Shown piece after piece: positions 1-9,349 of a stretch of 64,000 bases of DNA. The stretch comes from Rahnella bonaserana (GTDB lineage Bacteria; Pseudomonadota; Gammaproteobacteria; Enterobacterales; Enterobacteriaceae): positions 1 to 64,000 of the forward strand of contig NZ_JAFMOW010000061.1 in the NCBI RefSeq assembly GCF_019049675.1, in the 5' to 3' direction. Numbering within the stretch: position 1 is the stretch's first letter; each line of letters opens with the position of its first letter. The position numbers and the translations under genes are program-made. A model generated the notes under the pieces. That model did not search any database. It was not told the DNA's origin and saw only the letters and a program-made list of their open reading frames with translations.

Positions 1-486
1 ATGGACGCACTGGCCACGGGTCGCAGGATCAAGTGTCTGACCTGCGTGGATGATTTCACGAAAGAGTGCCTGACGATTACCGCCGCTTTCGGGATTTCAG
101 GCGTGCAGGTCACGCGTATTCTGGACAGCATTGCACTGTTTCGCGGCTATCCGGCGACGATAAGAACCGCTCAGGGGCCGGAATTTACCTGCCGCGCATT
201 GGATCAATGGGCCTTTGAGCATGGCGTGGAGCTGCGACTTATCCAGCCGGGCAAGCCGACCCAGAACGGATTTATTGAGAGTTTTAACGGACGCTTTCGC
301 GATGAATGCCTGAATGAGCACTGGTTCAGCGATATTGTTCGCGCCAGGAAAATCATTAATAACTGGCGACAAGATTATAACGAGTGCCGTCCTCATTCAT
401 CGCTGAATAACCAGACTCCAGCTGAATTTGCAGCTGGCTGGCGAAACGGGAAATATGAAGAAAAACCAACCGACATTACTTACTGA
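1..486 (+). CDS. IS3-family transposase OrfB, C-terminal part
   Basis: This is the rve (DDE integrase core) half of an IS3-family transposase; the gene begins before the window, so the methionine at base 1 is probably internal. The first catalytic Asp is seen in VDDF (residues 17-19), the Glu in [10 protein letters not shown], and the C-terminal [15 protein letters not shown] block is typical of the family. The second catalytic Asp, normally in RTDxGPEF, is Ala57 here (codon GCT at 169-171), so this copy is probably catalytically dead. The stop codon lies about 30 bases from the IS right end, as usual for IS3 elements. Confidence 0.85.
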   Translation: MDALATGRRIKCLTCVDDFTKECLTITAAFGISGVQVTRILDSIALFRGYPATIRTAQGPEFTCRALDQWAFEHGVELRLIQPGKPTQNGFIESFNGRFRDECLNEHWFSDIVRARKIINNWRQDYNECRPHSSLNNQTPAEFAAGWRNGKYEEKPTDITY

Positions 487-515
487 AGGTTGTATCTAAT
501 CCTGGGGGCAGGTCA
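1..515 (+). mobile_element. IS3-family insertion sequence, right part
   Basis: The transposase tail is followed by CCTGGGGGCAGGTCA at 501-515. Its reverse complement starts TGACCTGCCCCC, the type of terminal inverted repeat seen in IS407-like members of the IS3 family. The left end lies outside the window, so the target duplication cannot be checked. The IS sits inside the distal end of an element bounded by the att site at 746-765. Confidence 0.7.
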
Positions 516-745
516 TTGGTATGTGCAGACTGTTAGACCTCTTTGCCCTCTTAGGATAGATTCTTCGATGCTCTCGTTAGTTATGCTAACGTTTAGGGTT
601 AAACCATAGTAACGATCACCACATTCCGAGGATTGCTCAACCTGATTTATTTAATCCGCAACTATTGGTGGTCATTTTGGTGGTCTTGACAGGATGAACA
701 TTCAGGTTTAGCTTGCTTATTAGCCAGTTACTGGCAAAGGCGATC

Positions 746-765
746 CCAGTCAGAGGAGCCAAATT
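746..765. repeat. att site: copy of tRNA-Asn 3' end
   Basis: The 20 bases CCAGTCAGAGGAGCCAAATT are identical to 20970-20989, which cover the T-arm 3' side, acceptor stem and CCA of the tRNA-Asn gene plus four bases. The sequence before it does not fold as a tRNA. This is what the distal attachment site of an element integrated in another tRNA-Asn copy should look like; the tRNA and integrase would lie left of the window. GGTGGTC occurs twice just inside (667-673 and 679-685) and may belong to integrase arm sites. Confidence 0.7.
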
Positions 766-770
766 AGAGA

Positions 771-809
771 AGCCCGCTTAAGGAAACTTAAGCGGGCTTT
801 TTGTTTTTC
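771..809 (+). terminator. Rho-independent terminator, probably of the displaced tRNA-Asn
   Basis: AGCCCGCTTAAG and CTTAAGCGGGCT form a perfect 12-bp stem with a GAAA loop, followed by TTTTTG and more T. Its place directly after the att copy suggests it is the original tRNA-Asn terminator, pushed away from its tRNA by the integrated element. Confidence 0.75.
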
Positions 810-861
810 ATGTCTGGTGCCAGGATCTATATGGCTTTGACGCAATCAGTGGAGGTGAATT

Positions 862-2013
862 CTATTTCTGACTCCCGCAGCCTGTTTCTTTTATTACACG
901 TTTTTCGTTATAGTCATGCGCCAGGGAATGCAGTATTTGCGTTACGCGACCTGCAGATAATTGCGCGCTGTGGGTAAAAATCGTTTGCTGGTATAGCCAT
1001 TGGATAAAGTGCCTGCTGGCCGTTAAAGAGAGCGTTTCAGCGTTATTGCTAACCCCGCCCGTTAATGAGCAAACCATCTTACGATTTTTTTTCTGCACCC
1101 AAAGCTGCCATTGACCTTGCCACCAGCCATGCTGTGTTGTTCCCTGAAAATTCCAGGGGATATTAATATCACTGTCATTTATTTCTTCTTCTAAAAACCA
1201 AAGCTCACCTTGCCGCTGACGAAACAGATCTGCCCAAACAGTAATGACTGCTCCACGAAGAAAACATTCGTGTGAAATAACATGTCTCTTTACGTCAGGA
1301 AAAAGGAGGCTCAGTACCCGAAAATGCCCGTGCGCCGCGATAACCGGACGCAAGATCGCACCTCTGGCGTTACGTTTAAGAACCGCACTTCCATACTGAA
1401 TTTCGTCAAACTGGCTCCGGCGCAGAAATTGCGTCTCGCGCATATCAACGCGAGTTACGATATTACTATGATGCAAATCAGGCTCAATATTCCCGCGCCA
1501 GCGATACCGCAGAGTTTCACCAATATAATGCTGAGTAAAATTTGTGGAAATATGAAGAATATTACCGCTGGCGGCATCGAAACTGAGCAAAACATACAGT
1601 TTCTGTTCTGCACTCCTCCCCTGGAACGGCACAATGAGTGGAACCGTTTCAATGCGTTCCGGGGGAACTATTTTTCTTTGGTTTTGCTGTTTGGGTGTCC
1701 AGACTTTTTTGCAGACACGGCACTGAACGCGCTGTGTTCCCCGCGGGTTATGACCATAGCAAATAGTTTTGTTGCAATAACATTCAGGACAAAAATGACC
1801 GTTTTCTGAGGCATATGCACTTAAGTGAGCAGACAGCCATTCATTAAATTGTTGTTCATCAAACAAAGGGGGATAACTTCCGCATGCCCGGCAGTGCAAT
1901 GCCGGATATCCCAGTCTGTAGTCTGGCCAACTGTAATCTGCAGATGCCGATATTGGCAGCCCTAAATTGCGGCAACCAAACGATTTGCAGGTATTAATCG
2001 TAAACAGAGTCAA
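862..2013 (-). CDS. Zinc-ribbon protein of unknown function
   Basis: The 383-residue product has a Cys-rich N-terminal half: CRAC at residues 41-44, CPEC at 75-78 and CRVC at 98-101. The second and third pairs form a zinc ribbon of the kind found at the start of IS1 InsA-like and other transposase-like proteins (CxxC...G..RVQCRVCKKVW). The C-terminal half has no motif I recognise and no DDE triad is evident. The only usable start is TTG at 2011-2013, with weak ribosome-binding sequence and a stop three codons upstream. It is transcribed alone, away from the 5'-nucleotidase gene. A DNA-binding role is only inferred. Confidence 0.6.
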   Translation of the reverse strand: MTLFTINTCKSFGCRNLGLPISASADYSWPDYRLGYPALHCRACGSYPPLFDEQQFNEWLSAHLSAYASENGHFCPECYCNKTICYGHNPRGTQRVQCRVCKKVWTPKQQNQRKIVPPERIETVPLIVPFQGRSAEQKLYVLLSFDAASGNILHISTNFTQHYIGETLRYRWRGNIEPDLHHSNIVTRVDMRETQFLRRSQFDEIQYGSAVLKRNARGAILRPVIAAHGHFRVLSLLFPDVKRHVISHECFLRGAVITVWADLFRQRQGELWFLEEEINDSDINIPWNFQGTTQHGWWQGQWQLWVQKKNRKMVCSLTGGVSNNAETLSLTASRHFIQWLYQQTIFTHSAQLSAGRVTQILHSLAHDYNEKRVIKETGCGSQK

Positions 2014-2148
2014 TATTAGTCACCAACGATTTCATTAGGTCGATGATTTTGCCTCATAACTCTTGCGTAATTGTGTGAGCAGCCCCCCATAAAAAAACCT
2101 TTCAGAACGTAAAGTAGCGAATCTTTATATAACTGAAGGGAATTGATT

Positions 2149-3702
2149 ATGAAGATAAAGTTAATTGCTGCGGGTATTTTGTTGACGTTACCATTTTGGG
2201 CCTGCGCCAAAGATGTCACCATTATTTATACTAATGATCTCCATGCTCATGTGGAACCTTATAAAGTGCCATGGATTGCTGACGGTAAACGGGATATTGG
2301 TGGCTGGGCAAATATCACCACTCTGGTAAAAGAGGAAAAAACCAAAAATAAATCAACCTGGTTTTTTGATGCAGGTGACTATTTTACCGGCCCTTATATC
2401 AGCAGCTTAACGAAGGGTAAGGCGATCATTGATATAATGAATACCATGCCGTTTGATGCGGTCACAATGGGCAATCATGAATTTGATCAGGGCTGGGATA
2501 ATACATTATTACAACTTAGTCAGGCGAAATTCCCTATTGTACAAGGCAATATATTTTATCAGAACAGCCATAAATTATTCTGGGACAAGCCATATACCAT
2601 CATTGAAAAAGAGGGCGTGAAAATTGGCGTTATCGGTTTGCACGGCGTATTTGCCTTCAATGATACCGTTTCCGCAGCGACACGCGTAGGTATCGAAGCG
2701 CGGGATGAGATTAAATGGTTACAGCATTATATCGATGAACTTAAAGACAAAGTGGATTTGACCGTATTGCTGGTTCATGAAGGCACACCTGCCCGGCAGT
2801 CCAGTCTGGGAAGTACCGATGTGCGTCGTGCGCTGGACAAAGATATTCAAACCGCAAGTCAGGTAAAAGGTCTGGATATTCTGATTACCGGACATGCGCA
2901 TGTCGGTACGCCGGAACCGATTAAAGCAGGCAATACGCTCATCCTCTCGACGGATAGCGGCGGTATCGATGTGGGGAAACTGGTACTGGACTACAGGAAG
3001 CCACATAGCTTTACGATGAAGAATTTCGAACTTAAAACCATTTACGCAGATGAGTGGAAACCCGACCCGCAAACGAAACAGGTGATCGACGGCTGGAATA
3101 AGAAACTCGATGAAGTGGTAGGACAGACAGTGGCGCAGTCGCCGGTTGAATTAACACGTGCCTATGGTGAATCAGCGTCACTGGGCAACCTGGCGGCGGA
3201 TGCTTTGCTGGCCGCTGCGGGTAAAAACACACAGTTAGCCTTAACTAACTCGGGCGGTATCCGCAGCGAAATTCCGTCTGGCGCGATTACGATGGGCGGT
3301 GTTATCAGTACGTTCCCGTTCCCTAACGAGCTGGTCACCATGGATCTTACCGGTAAACAATTACGCAGTCTGATGGAACATGGCGCAAGTTTAAGTAACG
3401 GAGTGTTGCAGGTCTCAAAAGGCCTGGAAATGAAATACGACAGCAGTAAACCCGCTGGACAACGGGTCCTGAAGTTTACACTTAATGGTGAGGCGATTAA
3501 GGATGCGACGGTTTATCACATCGCTACCCAAAACTTCCTTGCTGATGGTGGTGACGGCTTCACCACGTTTACCGAGGGACATGCGCGTAACACCAAAGGC
3601 GGCTATTACGTTTACAACGCGGTGATTGATTACTTTAAAGCAGGTAACACCATCACCGATGAACAACTTAAGGGTATGCGCGTTGCTGACGTGAAAAAAT
3701 AA
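2149..3702 (+). CDS. UshA-like 5'-nucleotidase / UDP-sugar hydrolase
   Basis: This is a periplasmic metallophosphoesterase of the 5'-nucleotidase/2',3'-cyclic phosphodiesterase family, which strips phosphate from nucleotides or splits UDP-sugars outside the cytoplasm. It has a signal peptide (cleavage near the CAKD at about residue 20), the metal motifs TNDLHAH, DAGD, GNHEFD, LVHEG and TGHAHVGT in order, and a C-terminal substrate domain with [11 protein letters not shown] and LADGGDGF. At 517 residues it is somewhat shorter than E. coli UshA (550). ATG at 2149 is chosen over an upstream TTG because GAAGGGA lies 7 bases before it. It is a single-gene unit ended by a strong terminator. Confidence 0.88.
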   Translation: MKIKLIAAGILLTLPFWACAKDVTIIYTNDLHAHVEPYKVPWIADGKRDIGGWANITTLVKEEKTKNKSTWFFDAGDYFTGPYISSLTKGKAIIDIMNTMPFDAVTMGNHEFDQGWDNTLLQLSQAKFPIVQGNIFYQNSHKLFWDKPYTIIEKEGVKIGVIGLHGVFAFNDTVSAATRVGIEARDEIKWLQHYIDELKDKVDLTVLLVHEGTPARQSSLGSTDVRRALDKDIQTASQVKGLDILITGHAHVGTPEPIKAGNTLILSTDSGGIDVGKLVLDYRKPHSFTMKNFELKTIYADEWKPDPQTKQVIDGWNKKLDEVVGQTVAQSPVELTRAYGESASLGNLAADALLAAAGKNTQLALTNSGGIRSEIPSGAITMGGVISTFPFPNELVTMDLTGKQLRSLMEHGASLSNGVLQVSKGLEMKYDSSKPAGQRVLKFTLNGEAIKDATVYHIATQNFLADGGDGFTTFTEGHARNTKGGYYVYNAVIDYFKAGNTITDEQLKGMRVADVKK

Positions 3703-3734
3703 CTGTTTTTGCCGTAATTGGTTCTGAGCTAAAT

Positions 3735-3777
3735 TAAAAAAGCCCGCTTAAGAAAACTCAGGCGGGCTTTTTGTTTT
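3735..3777. terminator. Bidirectional terminator between the nucleotidase gene and yaiL
   Basis: AAAAAAGCCCGC(TTAAG)...(CTCAG)GCGGGCTTTTTG forms a GC-rich stem with A and T tracts on both sides, so it can end transcription from both converging genes. Confidence 0.85.
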
Positions 3778-4315
3778 ACCACATCAAATCATCTGGCACT
3801 TTGAAATCAGCATACGGATCGTCTTCGTCCTGCTCTTCCTGACTCAGTGCGCTGTTTAATACAATGCTGCTGGCATCACGCTGCGCGATTTTATCGGCGA
3901 CGCTCGCGGGGATAATGGCGTATTCACTCTCGCCGCTCTTTTCAGAAAGCAGACGCGCAATCGCGAGACGCCCGCTGATCAGCTGCGCCTGTGTGGTTTT
4001 ATCCACGGCGATACGTTTAATCAGTTTATCGTCGGTGAAGTTAAAATCGATAGTGCCTTTCGGAATGACGATTTTATTCATTTCAATCAGCTGTTTCACC
4101 TGCGCTTTATACTCTTTAGACAGCGCTGCCTGCTTTTGTTCTTCACTCAGCTGCTTATCACGCTCAAGCTGCGCTTTTTTATTTTCTTCCACAGCCGCAC
4201 GGGCTTCACGTGCCTGAACGCGTGATTTTTTTGCCGTTCTCTGTACTTTGTCCATCTTTTTGCTGCTGACTAATCCCGCTTTCAGCAACTGTTCTTGTAA
4301 GGTGAGTTTTGACAT
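3776..4315 (-). CDS. yaiL: YaiL-like DUF2058 protein
   Basis: The 179-residue product matches the YaiL/DUF2058 family of enterobacteria: N-terminal MSKLTLQEQLLKAGLV, a highly charged Lys/Glu/Ala/Gln coiled-coil region (about residues 20-75) and a C-terminal acidic tail DEDDPYADFKVPDDLMW. E. coli YaiL is described as a nucleoprotein/polynucleotide-associated enzyme, but its role is not established. It ends on the shared terminator and is a single-gene unit. Confidence 0.85.
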   Translation of the reverse strand: MSKLTLQEQLLKAGLVSSKKMDKVQRTAKKSRVQAREARAAVEENKKAQLERDKQLSEEQKQAALSKEYKAQVKQLIEMNKIVIPKGTIDFNFTDDKLIKRIAVDKTTQAQLISGRLAIARLLSEKSGESEYAIIPASVADKIAQRDASSIVLNSALSQEEQDEDDPYADFKVPDDLMW

Positions 4316-4432
4316 CGTTGTTTCTAAATCCGCTGAAAAATTTCAGGGATTATAACCGTAATTTTTAAGCCTATACAGGCCGCAGCTGCGAACGCTGTCA
4401 GTCAGATCCCTTATTGTCGAATTATGCCCATT

Positions 4433-4469
4433 AAAAAAGCCCGCCGGAGTAAACCTGACGGGCTTTTTG
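4433..4469. terminator. Rho-independent terminator of the 7944-4484 operon
   Basis: AAAAAGCCCG...CGGGCTTTTT is a palindromic stem with A and T tracts, lying just after the stop of the minus-strand dioxygenase gene. Confidence 0.8.
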
Positions 4470-4483
4470 CTTCTCAGATCTCC

Positions 4484-5488
4484 TTATCCCTTAGCGAAAT
4501 TGGCCTGAATACGCTGTTGCAGATAGTCTTCGGCGCTGATGGCCGGATACTTCGCCTGCGGCCCCAGAATTTCAACGTCTTTGTTGGCCTGACAGAAAAA
4601 CGCCAGGCTGTAGCGCGCCCCCTGATATTCACCGGGCAACGGGCTTCTGACACGATGGAAGTTTGACGGCAACTGGTCATCGCTCCAGCGCATCAGCATG
4701 TCGCCGATGTTGCAGGTGATCACCTCTTCGCGCGGCTCGATGCTGGTCCATTGCTGGCTTTCGTGGTCTTTGCCCGGACAAACCTGCAATCCCCCCTGAC
4801 CGGGACGCTGGAAAAGCAGCGTCAGGCAGTCGAAATCCGTATGCGCACCGGCGCGCCACATGCCCTGCTCCGACTGCTCGGTGGCATAGTAGTGCAGCAT
4901 ACGCAGCGTGCTCTGGTAGGTTTGCTGATCCGGGTTATGCGCCTGCTCGAAAAAGTGTTCAGGGAAACCCAGCCTGAGCGCAAAACAGGAAAGCAATTTC
5001 ATGCCCAGTTGCCAGCATTGCGATTCAAAACTCAGCATAGTGTCTTTAAACGCCGGCAGCTCCTCTTCTTGCGGCCACAGCGATGCCATCAGCGGGCGGG
5101 TGATCTGATAGGACTCTTTCTGATCCGGCGTTCGGGTTGACGGACGCACCTGCGATTTATTCTCCCAGCCGGCGTTACGCGCCAGCGGATACTGCGCTTT
5201 TACCTCGTCGGGCAGCGAGAAAAAATCTTCCGTCATGCTGAATGCCTGACGGATATCGCTCAGCGCGATACCGTGATTGCTCACCTGAAAGAAGCCGATT
5301 TCAACGGCTGCACGCCAGAGTTCGTCCGCGATCTCACTTTTACGGTTTTCGAAATCTGACAAGTCTATGCAACGGACTTCACGGGCAAACGTCTCTTCGC
5401 CCATCGCGCCCATTCCTGCTTCTTTTTCCAGTTCCTGTAATACATAACCTGCGGTTTGAGCAGACTGTGTTTGAGGTGATTGCGTCAT
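4484..5488 (-). CDS. Isopenicillin N synthase-family 2-oxoglutarate/Fe(II) oxygenase
   Basis: This is a non-heme iron oxygenase of the isopenicillin N synthase/2OG-Fe(II) superfamily. The iron ligands are visible: HTD at residues 216-218 and His278 in NFHRVRSP, with the co-substrate-binding RxS at Arg292-Ser294 (ARYSLAFF). The N-terminal DIOX_N domain (DLSDF...GFFQVSNHG) is intact and the 334-residue length is normal. It is the last gene of a minus-strand operon with a deaminase and a periplasmic binding protein, so it probably oxidises the imported compound or a metabolite of it. The substrate cannot be read from the sequence. Confidence 0.85.
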   Translation of the reverse strand: MTQSPQTQSAQTAGYVLQELEKEAGMGAMGEETFAREVRCIDLSDFENRKSEIADELWRAAVEIGFFQVSNHGIALSDIRQAFSMTEDFFSLPDEVKAQYPLARNAGWENKSQVRPSTRTPDQKESYQITRPLMASLWPQEEELPAFKDTMLSFESQCWQLGMKLLSCFALRLGFPEHFFEQAHNPDQQTYQSTLRMLHYYATEQSEQGMWRAGAHTDFDCLTLLFQRPGQGGLQVCPGKDHESQQWTSIEPREEVITCNIGDMLMRWSDDQLPSNFHRVRSPLPGEYQGARYSLAFFCQANKDVEILGPQAKYPAISAEDYLQQRIQANFAKG

Positions 5489-5515
5489 TATTCTTATCCT
5501 TCTTAATCAATAAGG

Positions 5516-6943
5516 TTAGCGCGCAGCGCGCTGTTGCAGGGTACGGACGGCAGACATCGCGTCATGGCGCATGGCATCGAGATCAAGTCCGGGGATGACG
5601 TCGTTTTCAACAATGATGCGGCCATTGATCATCAGCGCCTTCAGTGAGGCACGACCACCGCAGGCCACGGGGCCGATTGCCATGTCGTGCAGGCCGAAAT
5701 AACGCGGGTCGTCCAGCCGGTAAATGGCGATATCTGCCAGCATGCCGGCCTGAACGGTGCCGCTCTGTTGCAGTCCGAGGATCTGCGCCCCGCCCCCGCT
5801 GCCCCAGCGCACCACGTCTTCGATAGATGCCGCATCGCCGCCGCCCTCAAAGGTGCCGCCGTCATAGCGCGGTTTCGCCAGCATGCCTTTTCTGGCGCGC
5901 TGCAACAGCCATGCAGCATGCGCTTCACTTTGCATATCAGCGGCTTCGTTGGATGCCGCGCCGTCCACGCCAAGCGAAACCGGCACGCCCGCCTGTTCCA
6001 GCGCCAGCAGGTCGGCGATGCCGCTGCCCAGCCGCCCGTTACTTTGCGGGCAATGCGCGATGCCGGTGCGGGTTTGTCCCAGCATGGCGATCTCCTGCGG
6101 CAACAACTTAACCAGATGCGCAAACCAGACGTCGTCCCCCAGCCAGTCGTGTTCGGCGCAAAACTGCACCGGCGTCATGTCGAATTTGGCGCGCGCCGCA
6201 TCGAGATAATCCACCGTTTCCGACAGGTGGCTGTGCAGCCGGATCCCTAAACTGCGCGCCAGTTTCGCCATTTCGCGCAACTGCGCACCAGGAGCAGAAT
6301 GCAGCAAGGTGGTCGGCGCCATGACCACGCGGCGCAGCGATGTCGGTTTCGGATCGTGATAACGCCCCACCAGCCGCTCCATGTCCGCCATGTAATCAGC
6401 GAAACCTTCCGGTCGCAGCGCCTGCGGTAACTCTTTCTCAATTGCCCGCCCCTGCGTGGCACCTCCCCGGCACAGCACAATGCGCATGCCCAGCGCTTCC
6501 CCTTCGCTGAAGAGAATTTCCGAGGTATCAAACGGCATATCCGGCCAGTAGAGATAGTTGTGATCCGCCACCGTCGCGCAGCCGGAACGCAGCAACTCAG
6601 TCAGGCCGATACGCACCGCGAGGCGAAATGTGGATTCATCGAATGTGGCGCGAAAGCGATAAGGCGTCGCGCTTAACCACGCGGTCAGGCTTTTGTTCAG
6701 CCCCTGAGGTTCGCCTTTCAGCAATGACTGAAACAGATGATGGTGAGTATTGACCCACGCCGGATACACCACGCAGTCGCGGGCATCCACCAGCCGCTCA
6801 CCCGGCAATGCCGTCAGGGTGCCCATCGCCTCAATCACGCCATGACACACACGAATATCCGGCCCGGTGTGACGCGCGGCGTCTCCCGGCAGACCGGTCA
6901 AAATTGCGTGTGCATTTTTAATCAGTAAAGAGTCAGATGACAT
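5516..6943 (-). CDS. Amidohydrolase of the 8-oxoguanine deaminase/AtzB type
   Basis: This 475-residue cytosolic amidohydrolase belongs to the COG0402 deaminase group (8-oxoguanine deaminase, hydroxyatrazine hydrolase, guanine deaminase). Metal-site motifs are present: NTHHHLFQSLLKG near residues 65-77, the LHSHLSET His pair, AHLVKL, and LGVDGAASN with the catalytic Asp. It starts with GAGGAG 8 bases upstream. It lies 11 bases after the binding-protein gene and 27 bases before the oxygenase gene, so the three are one operon. The family removes an amino or similar group from N-heterocycles; the exact substrate is inferred only at that level. Confidence 0.82.
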   Translation of the reverse strand: MSSDSLLIKNAHAILTGLPGDAARHTGPDIRVCHGVIEAMGTLTALPGERLVDARDCVVYPAWVNTHHHLFQSLLKGEPQGLNKSLTAWLSATPYRFRATFDESTFRLAVRIGLTELLRSGCATVADHNYLYWPDMPFDTSEILFSEGEALGMRIVLCRGGATQGRAIEKELPQALRPEGFADYMADMERLVGRYHDPKPTSLRRVVMAPTTLLHSAPGAQLREMAKLARSLGIRLHSHLSETVDYLDAARAKFDMTPVQFCAEHDWLGDDVWFAHLVKLLPQEIAMLGQTRTGIAHCPQSNGRLGSGIADLLALEQAGVPVSLGVDGAASNEAADMQSEAHAAWLLQRARKGMLAKPRYDGGTFEGGGDAASIEDVVRWGSGGGAQILGLQQSGTVQAGMLADIAIYRLDDPRYFGLHDMAIGPVACGGRASLKALMINGRIIVENDVIPGLDLDAMRHDAMSAVRTLQQRAAR

Positions 6944-6954
6944 CGCAACGCTCC

Positions 6955-7944
6955 TCAGGGTTTAACCTGCATGTGCTCAACAAATTCGGTGGTATATGCC
7001 TGTTTCCAGTCGGTATCCGCGTTCAGCAGTTTGGCGTTGACCATGAAATCACGGGTTTTCTGCCAGCGGGCTTCGGTCATGGTGCCCCAGCCCTGCGTCG
7101 CTGCATCGCCGCCGTCAATCAGGTGATGTTCCCTGATCTGCTGAACCCCCCAGGCCAGAAGGTCATCGGTCATTTTCGGATTATCCTTTTTGATCAGCGC
7201 ATTGCCTGCCGCCGGGTTTTGCAGATAACTCACCCAGCCTTCCATCGATGCCTTTACAAATTTCGCCATCGCGTCTTTCCGGCTGCTGATAAGGTCAGGA
7301 CGGGTGATCAGAATTCCGCCATAAGGCGGATAGCCGTGTTCCGAGAAGAGGAAGAAGTTGGATTTCACTCCCGCCTTTTGCGCCTGAAAAACTTCCGAGC
7401 TGACATACGCCTGCTGGGCCACGTTGTCGTCGGCGACAAACGGCTGGATGTTAAAGGTATACGGGCGAACCTGCGTATCGCTGAGTTGGTAGCGTGCTTT
7501 AAGCCACGGCCACCAGGTCGATTGCCCGGAGCTGGAAACCAGAATGGTGTTGTTTTTAAGGCCGTCGAGCGACGTCACAGAAGCGTGGGTCAGTAAACCC
7601 TGCGGGTCGAACTGGAAAGGCGCCGCGATGGCTTTGGCCTGAAACCCGCGCTGCACCGATTCGAGCAACTGGAGGTCATAACCGATGATCACGTCAGCGC
7701 GTTTTGATAACAGCAACTGCATGCCGTTGATCTGCGGGCCGCCGGACTGAATGCTGACATCCAGCCCGTAACGTTTGTAAATACCCGTTGCCAGCGCCTG
7801 ATAATAGCCGCCCTGTTCAGCCTGCGCGTACCAGGAAGTCAGCAGCGCGATTTTCTCATCGGCCTGCGCTGACATTGAGAAAGCGCCAGTGATCAGCGTG
7901 CTCAGCACGCAGCAAGACAGGGGAATGCGGGAAATTGACTTCAT
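6955..7944 (-). CDS. NitT/TauT-type ABC substrate-binding protein (minus-strand copy)
   Basis: This is a periplasmic binding protein of the NMT1/THI5-like (SsuA, ThiY) family. A signal peptide ends at about SAQA-DE (residue 28), and the mature protein opens with the LLTSWYAQAEQGGYYQA motif that binds the ligand in this family. ATG at 7942-7944 is chosen because AGGAGAG lies just upstream and the signal peptide then starts with MKSISR; longer starts would add a non-secretory extension. It has no ATPase or permease of its own, but a paralogue at 13015 sits with both, so the two probably share them. Confidence 0.85.
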   Translation of the reverse strand: MKSISRIPLSCCVLSTLITGAFSMSAQADEKIALLTSWYAQAEQGGYYQALATGIYKRYGLDVSIQSGGPQINGMQLLLSKRADVIIGYDLQLLESVQRGFQAKAIAAPFQFDPQGLLTHASVTSLDGLKNNTILVSSSGQSTWWPWLKARYQLSDTQVRPYTFNIQPFVADDNVAQQAYVSSEVFQAQKAGVKSNFFLFSEHGYPPYGGILITRPDLISSRKDAMAKFVKASMEGWVSYLQNPAAGNALIKKDNPKMTDDLLAWGVQQIREHHLIDGGDAATQGWGTMTEARWQKTRDFMVNAKLLNADTDWKQAYTTEFVEHMQVKP

Positions 7945-8205
7945 TGCTCCTCTCCTAATCATCGCCGGAGGGAGGATAAGCAAACGCGGCTCAGCCCCCC
8001 TGACCGGCTCAAAATGAACCGCGAAATGGTTGCTGAGCAATGTCCCGCGCAGTTGCCTGCACTGACCGCTTCTACTCACTTTTAACTATACAAAAACGAT
8101 GCCAACTTCGCAGATCCGCTTTCCCCGCGCTTTGCCGGGATAAATCAGTCTCACGCTCTGCAACCTTTGATTCATCACAGAGCGTCAGGCACCAAAAGCG
8201 TGCAA

Positions 8206-9129
8206 TCAGTGCCGCTCACGCCCCGCCGTTTGGATCTGGCTGAATAACATCTCCAGTTGTTTGAGCATCATCGAAGCGGCAAGGGAAAGCTGGCGTGAAG
8301 GGGCGACACACAGGGACAGCGTGAAGGTTTTTAATTGCGGATCGGTCAGCGGAATAAACTGCAACTCGTCGCTTTTCACTTCATCCATAATATCGAGCCA
8401 GCACAGAATGCCGATGCCCATTTTCTCTTTAATCAGCGAACGGATCATGTGGATGTTATTGGATACCGCGACTTCGCGAACCCTGTCACCGTTGATATTC
8501 ATCAGCGCCTGCACCGGTTCGGCCAGCATCAGCGGCGCGGCGGGCAGGATAAACGGATATTCCATGCACTGATTGAAACGCACGCCGCTTCTGCCGCCGA
8601 GCGGATGCCCTTTCGGCACCACAATGCCCAGCTCGATTTCGGCGAAAGCGCGCACCTGTAACTCACGGGAGCTTTGCGGATTCAGCATCAGTCCGAAGTC
8701 AGCATCGCCGGACATCAGCGCCTGCTGGATATCCACGTTGTTCATGGTGGTCAGCGTGAACGAAATATTCGGATAATCGACGTGCACTTTTTTGAGCATC
8801 GACGAGAAAAATTGCCGGTTGATGGCATCAATGGTGGCAATCCGCACGTGCCCGCGCCGCAACCCGCGCAGATCGTCAAGCTGTTCGCAGACGCGCGAGA
8901 AATCCTTTTTCCAGTTGTTGGCAGCATGCAGCAACAGCTCACCCGCTGCGGTCAGTCGTAAACCTGTGGGATGACGTTCAAACAGCGGCATCGCCAGTTC
9001 TTTTTCAACCCGCAATATCTGCCGGTCAATTGACGATGCGGCCACATGCAAGGTTTCGGACGCCTTACGAAACGATCCCTGACGGGCAACCTCGGTGAAG
9101 TACAGCAGAAATCGGGAGAATGCGAACAT
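8206..9129 (-). CDS. LysR-family transcriptional regulator of the N-compound cluster
   Basis: The 307-residue protein has the LysR winged helix at residues 1-60 (FLLYFTEVARQGSFRKASETLHVAASSIDRQI) and the usual C-terminal effector domain. It lies between the minus-strand operon (7944-4484) and the plus-strand operon (from 9350), divergent from the latter, and is the natural candidate to control both in response to the imported compound. The 220-bp gap to 9350 and the 261-bp gap to 7944 hold the promoters. Confidence 0.88.
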   Translation of the reverse strand: MFAFSRFLLYFTEVARQGSFRKASETLHVAASSIDRQILRVEKELAMPLFERHPTGLRLTAAGELLLHAANNWKKDFSRVCEQLDDLRGLRRGHVRIATIDAINRQFFSSMLKKVHVDYPNISFTLTTMNNVDIQQALMSGDADFGLMLNPQSSRELQVRAFAEIELGIVVPKGHPLGGRSGVRFNQCMEYPFILPAAPLMLAEPVQALMNINGDRVREVAVSNNIHMIRSLIKEKMGIGILCWLDIMDEVKSDELQFIPLTDPQLKTFTLSLCVAPSRQLSLAASMMLKQLEMLFSQIQTAGRERH

Positions 9130-9349
9130 AAGGAGTGCTCTCTTTTATGCAACGGGATGTGCGAATCAAAGCGCTGGACGCAACAGTTTTATAACAATAA
9201 CGTAGCTTTCAATGCAACGGGAACAATCGTTTCACCGCTAATCTGCCCCGCTCTGCGCAGTAATGCGCGTTAAGACAGCGGGTTATGCGGTGAACGGATC
9301 GACTCCCCTTTTTATGAATGATTCACCAGAGAAAATACGGTAAATAACG
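9130..9349. promoter_or_regulatory. Divergent LysR/oxidoreductase promoter region
   Basis: No coding sequence is seen here. The position between a LysR gene and the 9350 operon makes it the expected regulator-binding region. I could not pick out a single convincing T-N11-A box. Confidence 0.4.

Noticed and set aside
1282..1809. A 175-codon plus-strand frame opposite the zinc-ribbon gene
   Set aside because: It is the complement of a frame with a clear Cys pattern, and its own translation has no recognisable features.
2016..2222. Minus-strand 68-codon frame over the start of the nucleotidase gene
   Set aside because: It is antisense to the signal-peptide region and has no support.
5641..6531. 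Several long open frames on both strands inside the deaminase gene
   Set aside because: They are high-GC shadow frames of the amidohydrolase at 5516-6943, without ribosome-binding sites or family motifs.
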